This document shows, piece by piece, positions 62,845-64,000 of a DNA stretch of 64,000 bases. Under the pieces are notes generated by a model. It was not told the DNA's origin, ran no database searches, and worked only from the letters and a program-made list of their open reading frames with translations. The translations under genes and the position numbers were made by a program. Source of the stretch: Winogradskyella schleiferi (lineage in GTDB: Bacteria; Bacteroidota; Bacteroidia; Flavobacteriales; Flavobacteriaceae); assembly GCF_013394655.1 (NCBI RefSeq), contig NZ_CP053351.1:3822001-3886000 (forward strand), written 5' to 3'. The number at the start of each line of letters is the position of its first letter. Positions within the stretch are counted from its first letter, which is position 1.

Positions 62845-64000
62845 TCAAGAACTATAACCCAAAATACCCAACAAATTCTCACTCTTCTGTTGCTCTGCGA
62901 AAACCTCAGTGGTTAAGTTGCCTTCGGCATCTTTTTGAATTAAAATATGCTTTGGTGTTGGGATTAAGCAGTGTTGCAGTCCTCCAAATCCACCAATGGT
63001 TTCTTGGTATGCACCTGTATTAAAAAAGCCGATGTATAAATCTTTATCCTTATTGTATTTTGGTAGATAAATGGCGTTGGTGTGTTGCTCACTGTTGTAA
63101 TAATCGTCACTATCGCAAGTTAAACCACCTAACAACACACGTTCGTAACTATCGTGCCAACGGTTAATGGGCAACATGATAAAACGTTTGTTTATGGCCC
63201 AAGTATCTGGTAAGGTTGTGATAAAAGAGGAATTGATCATATTCCACTTTTCGCGATCGTTCTGTTGTTTTTGGTATAGGATTTTATAGAGTGCGCCACC
63301 ACTTTCGCCAACGGTAAAACTACCGAACTCCGTAAAAATGTTTGGTGTATCCACCTCTTCTTCTTCACAAACCAATTTTATCTGGTTCACGATTTCATCG
63401 ACCATATAGGCGTAATCAAATTCGAAAGCCAACGAGTTCTTTATTGGGAAACCGCCTCCAATATTCAGACTATCCAATGTTGGACAAATTTTCTTCAACG
63501 CTGTATAGACCTTCAGACATTTGTGCAATTCGTTCCAATAATAGGCATTGTCACGAATTCCCGTATTGATAAAAAAGTGCAGCATTTTTAACTCTACTTT
63601 TTTATTGTCTTGAATCTGACTTTTATAAAAAGGCACAATATTTTTATATCCAATACCTAAACGCGAAGTGTAGAATTCGAATTTTGGTTCTTCTTCTGAA
63701 GCGATTCTAATTCCAACTTGAAACTTGCCTTTAATTTCCTGCGACAATAAATCGAGTTCCTCATAATTGTCTATAATAGGAATCGCATTTTTGTGACCAT
63801 CATTGATAAGATCCGCAATATTGCTAATGTATTGTTCACGTTTAAAACCATTGCTCAACACAAACGTTTTATCCGTGATTTTACCTTCCTTTTTTAGTGC
63901 TTTTACAATATCGATATCAAAAGCCGAAGAGGTTTCAATATGAATGTCATTGGTTAAGGCTTCATCCAACACATGCTTAAAGTGCGAACTTTTAGTACAA
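62845..64000 (-). CDS. speA: Arginine decarboxylase, biosynthetic (5' end cut by window)
   Basis: A fold III (alanine racemase-type) PLP enzyme making agmatine from arginine. The frame stays open to base 64000; the residues before the GTG at 63972 (CTKSSHFKHV) read as normal protein, so the true start lies beyond the window. Conserved segments are NIGGGFPIKN, FGSFTVGESGG, the CDSDDY motif with a catalytic Cys, and GFFNTGAYQ near the C-terminus. It is the first gene of the polyamine operon in the window. Confidence 0.9.
   Translation of the reverse strand, partial: CTKSSHFKHVLDEALTNDIHIETSSAFDIDIVKALKKEGKITDKTFVLSNGFKREQYISNIADLINDGHKNAIPIIDNYEELDLLSQEIKGKFQVGIRIASEEEPKFEFYTSRLGIGYKNIVPFYKSQIQDNKKVELKMLHFFINTGIRDNAYYWNELHKCLKVYTALKKICPTLDSLNIGGGFPIKNSLAFEFDYAYMVDEIVNQIKLVCEEEEVDTPNIFTEFGSFTVGESGGALYKILYQKQQNDREKWNMINSSFITTLPDTWAINKRFIMLPINRWHDSYERVLLGGLTCDSDDYYNSEQHTNAIYLPKYNKDKDLYIGFFNTGAYQETIGGFGGLQHCLIPTPKHILIQKDAEGNLTTEVFAEQQKSENLLGILGYSS

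Noticed and set aside
1..64000. Insertion sequence, prophage or integrated element
   Set aside because: No transposase, integrase or phage gene and no tRNA-associated direct repeats were seen; only small non-coding palindromes are present.

Overview
The window is AT-rich chromosomal DNA of a member of the Bacteroidota, most likely a marine Flavobacteriaceae. Reasons: the TamL lipoprotein/TamB pair typical of the phylum, promoters with the TAnnTTTG -7 element, absence of obvious Shine-Dalgarno sequences, flavobacterial-type PEP carboxylase and short 2-isopropylmalate synthase, and dispersed palindromes. No tRNA, rRNA, transposase, phage gene or CRISPR array was seen. The first gene (hisH) and the last (speA) are cut by the window edges.

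Layout. 1-2750: end of the his operon (hisH, hisA, hisF, hisIE). 2880-13656: nitrogen assimilation, with gltD and gltB on the minus strand and, on the plus strand, a porin-ammonium transporter unit and a P-II-ammonium transporter unit whose upstream regions share the same paired inverted repeats and -7 element. 13843-21119 (minus): leuA-leuC-leuD-leuB followed by ppc. 21264-25722: a helical protein of unknown function, then a SAM-I riboswitch with terminator driving metY and metX. 26148-33548: tamB and tamL, both with TTG starts. 33726-39774: purine-base oxidation (guaD, xdhA, xdhB, a Mpv17-like membrane protein, and xdhC on the other strand). 39952-47261: an arsenosugar biosynthesis cluster: AhpD-like protein, radical SAM ArsS, secreted rhodanese, TIGR04282 protein, purine nucleoside phosphorylase, methyltransferase ArsM, sterol-desaturase-like hydroxylase, DUF547 lipoprotein and TIGR04283 glycosyltransferase. 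47268-50678: a phosphoesterase, a surface carboxypeptidase-regulatory-like protein and a GH113-like lipoprotein. 50800-57742: FAD oxidoreductase, membrane 4Fe-4S protein and three membrane-linked glycosyltransferases, plausibly an extension of the arsenosugar cluster. 57768-59130: small proteins. 59176-64000 (minus): polyamine genes speA, speB, a deoxyhypusine-synthase-like gene and a GNAT-nitrilase fusion.

How the genes may work together. In the arsenosugar cluster ArsM would dimethylate arsenite, ArsS would add the 5'-deoxyadenosyl group of SAM to arsenic, and the phosphorylase would remove adenine to leave arsenoribose-1-phosphate. The TIGR04282 and TIGR04283 proteins would activate and transfer that sugar. 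The order of the last steps, and the link to the redox and glycosyltransferase genes at 50800-57742, are inference.

The most unusual structural feature is the density of small palindromic elements. One family (TTCCTGC-loop-GCAGGAA) sits repeatedly inside operons next to start or stop codons. An approximately 80-base element occurs twice in the same setting (hisH-hisA and speA-speB), with a hairpin whose sequence differs but whose pairing is kept. Several proteins of the arsenosugar region appear to contain in-frame segments encoded by such repeats, resembling the palindromic elements known from Rickettsia genes.
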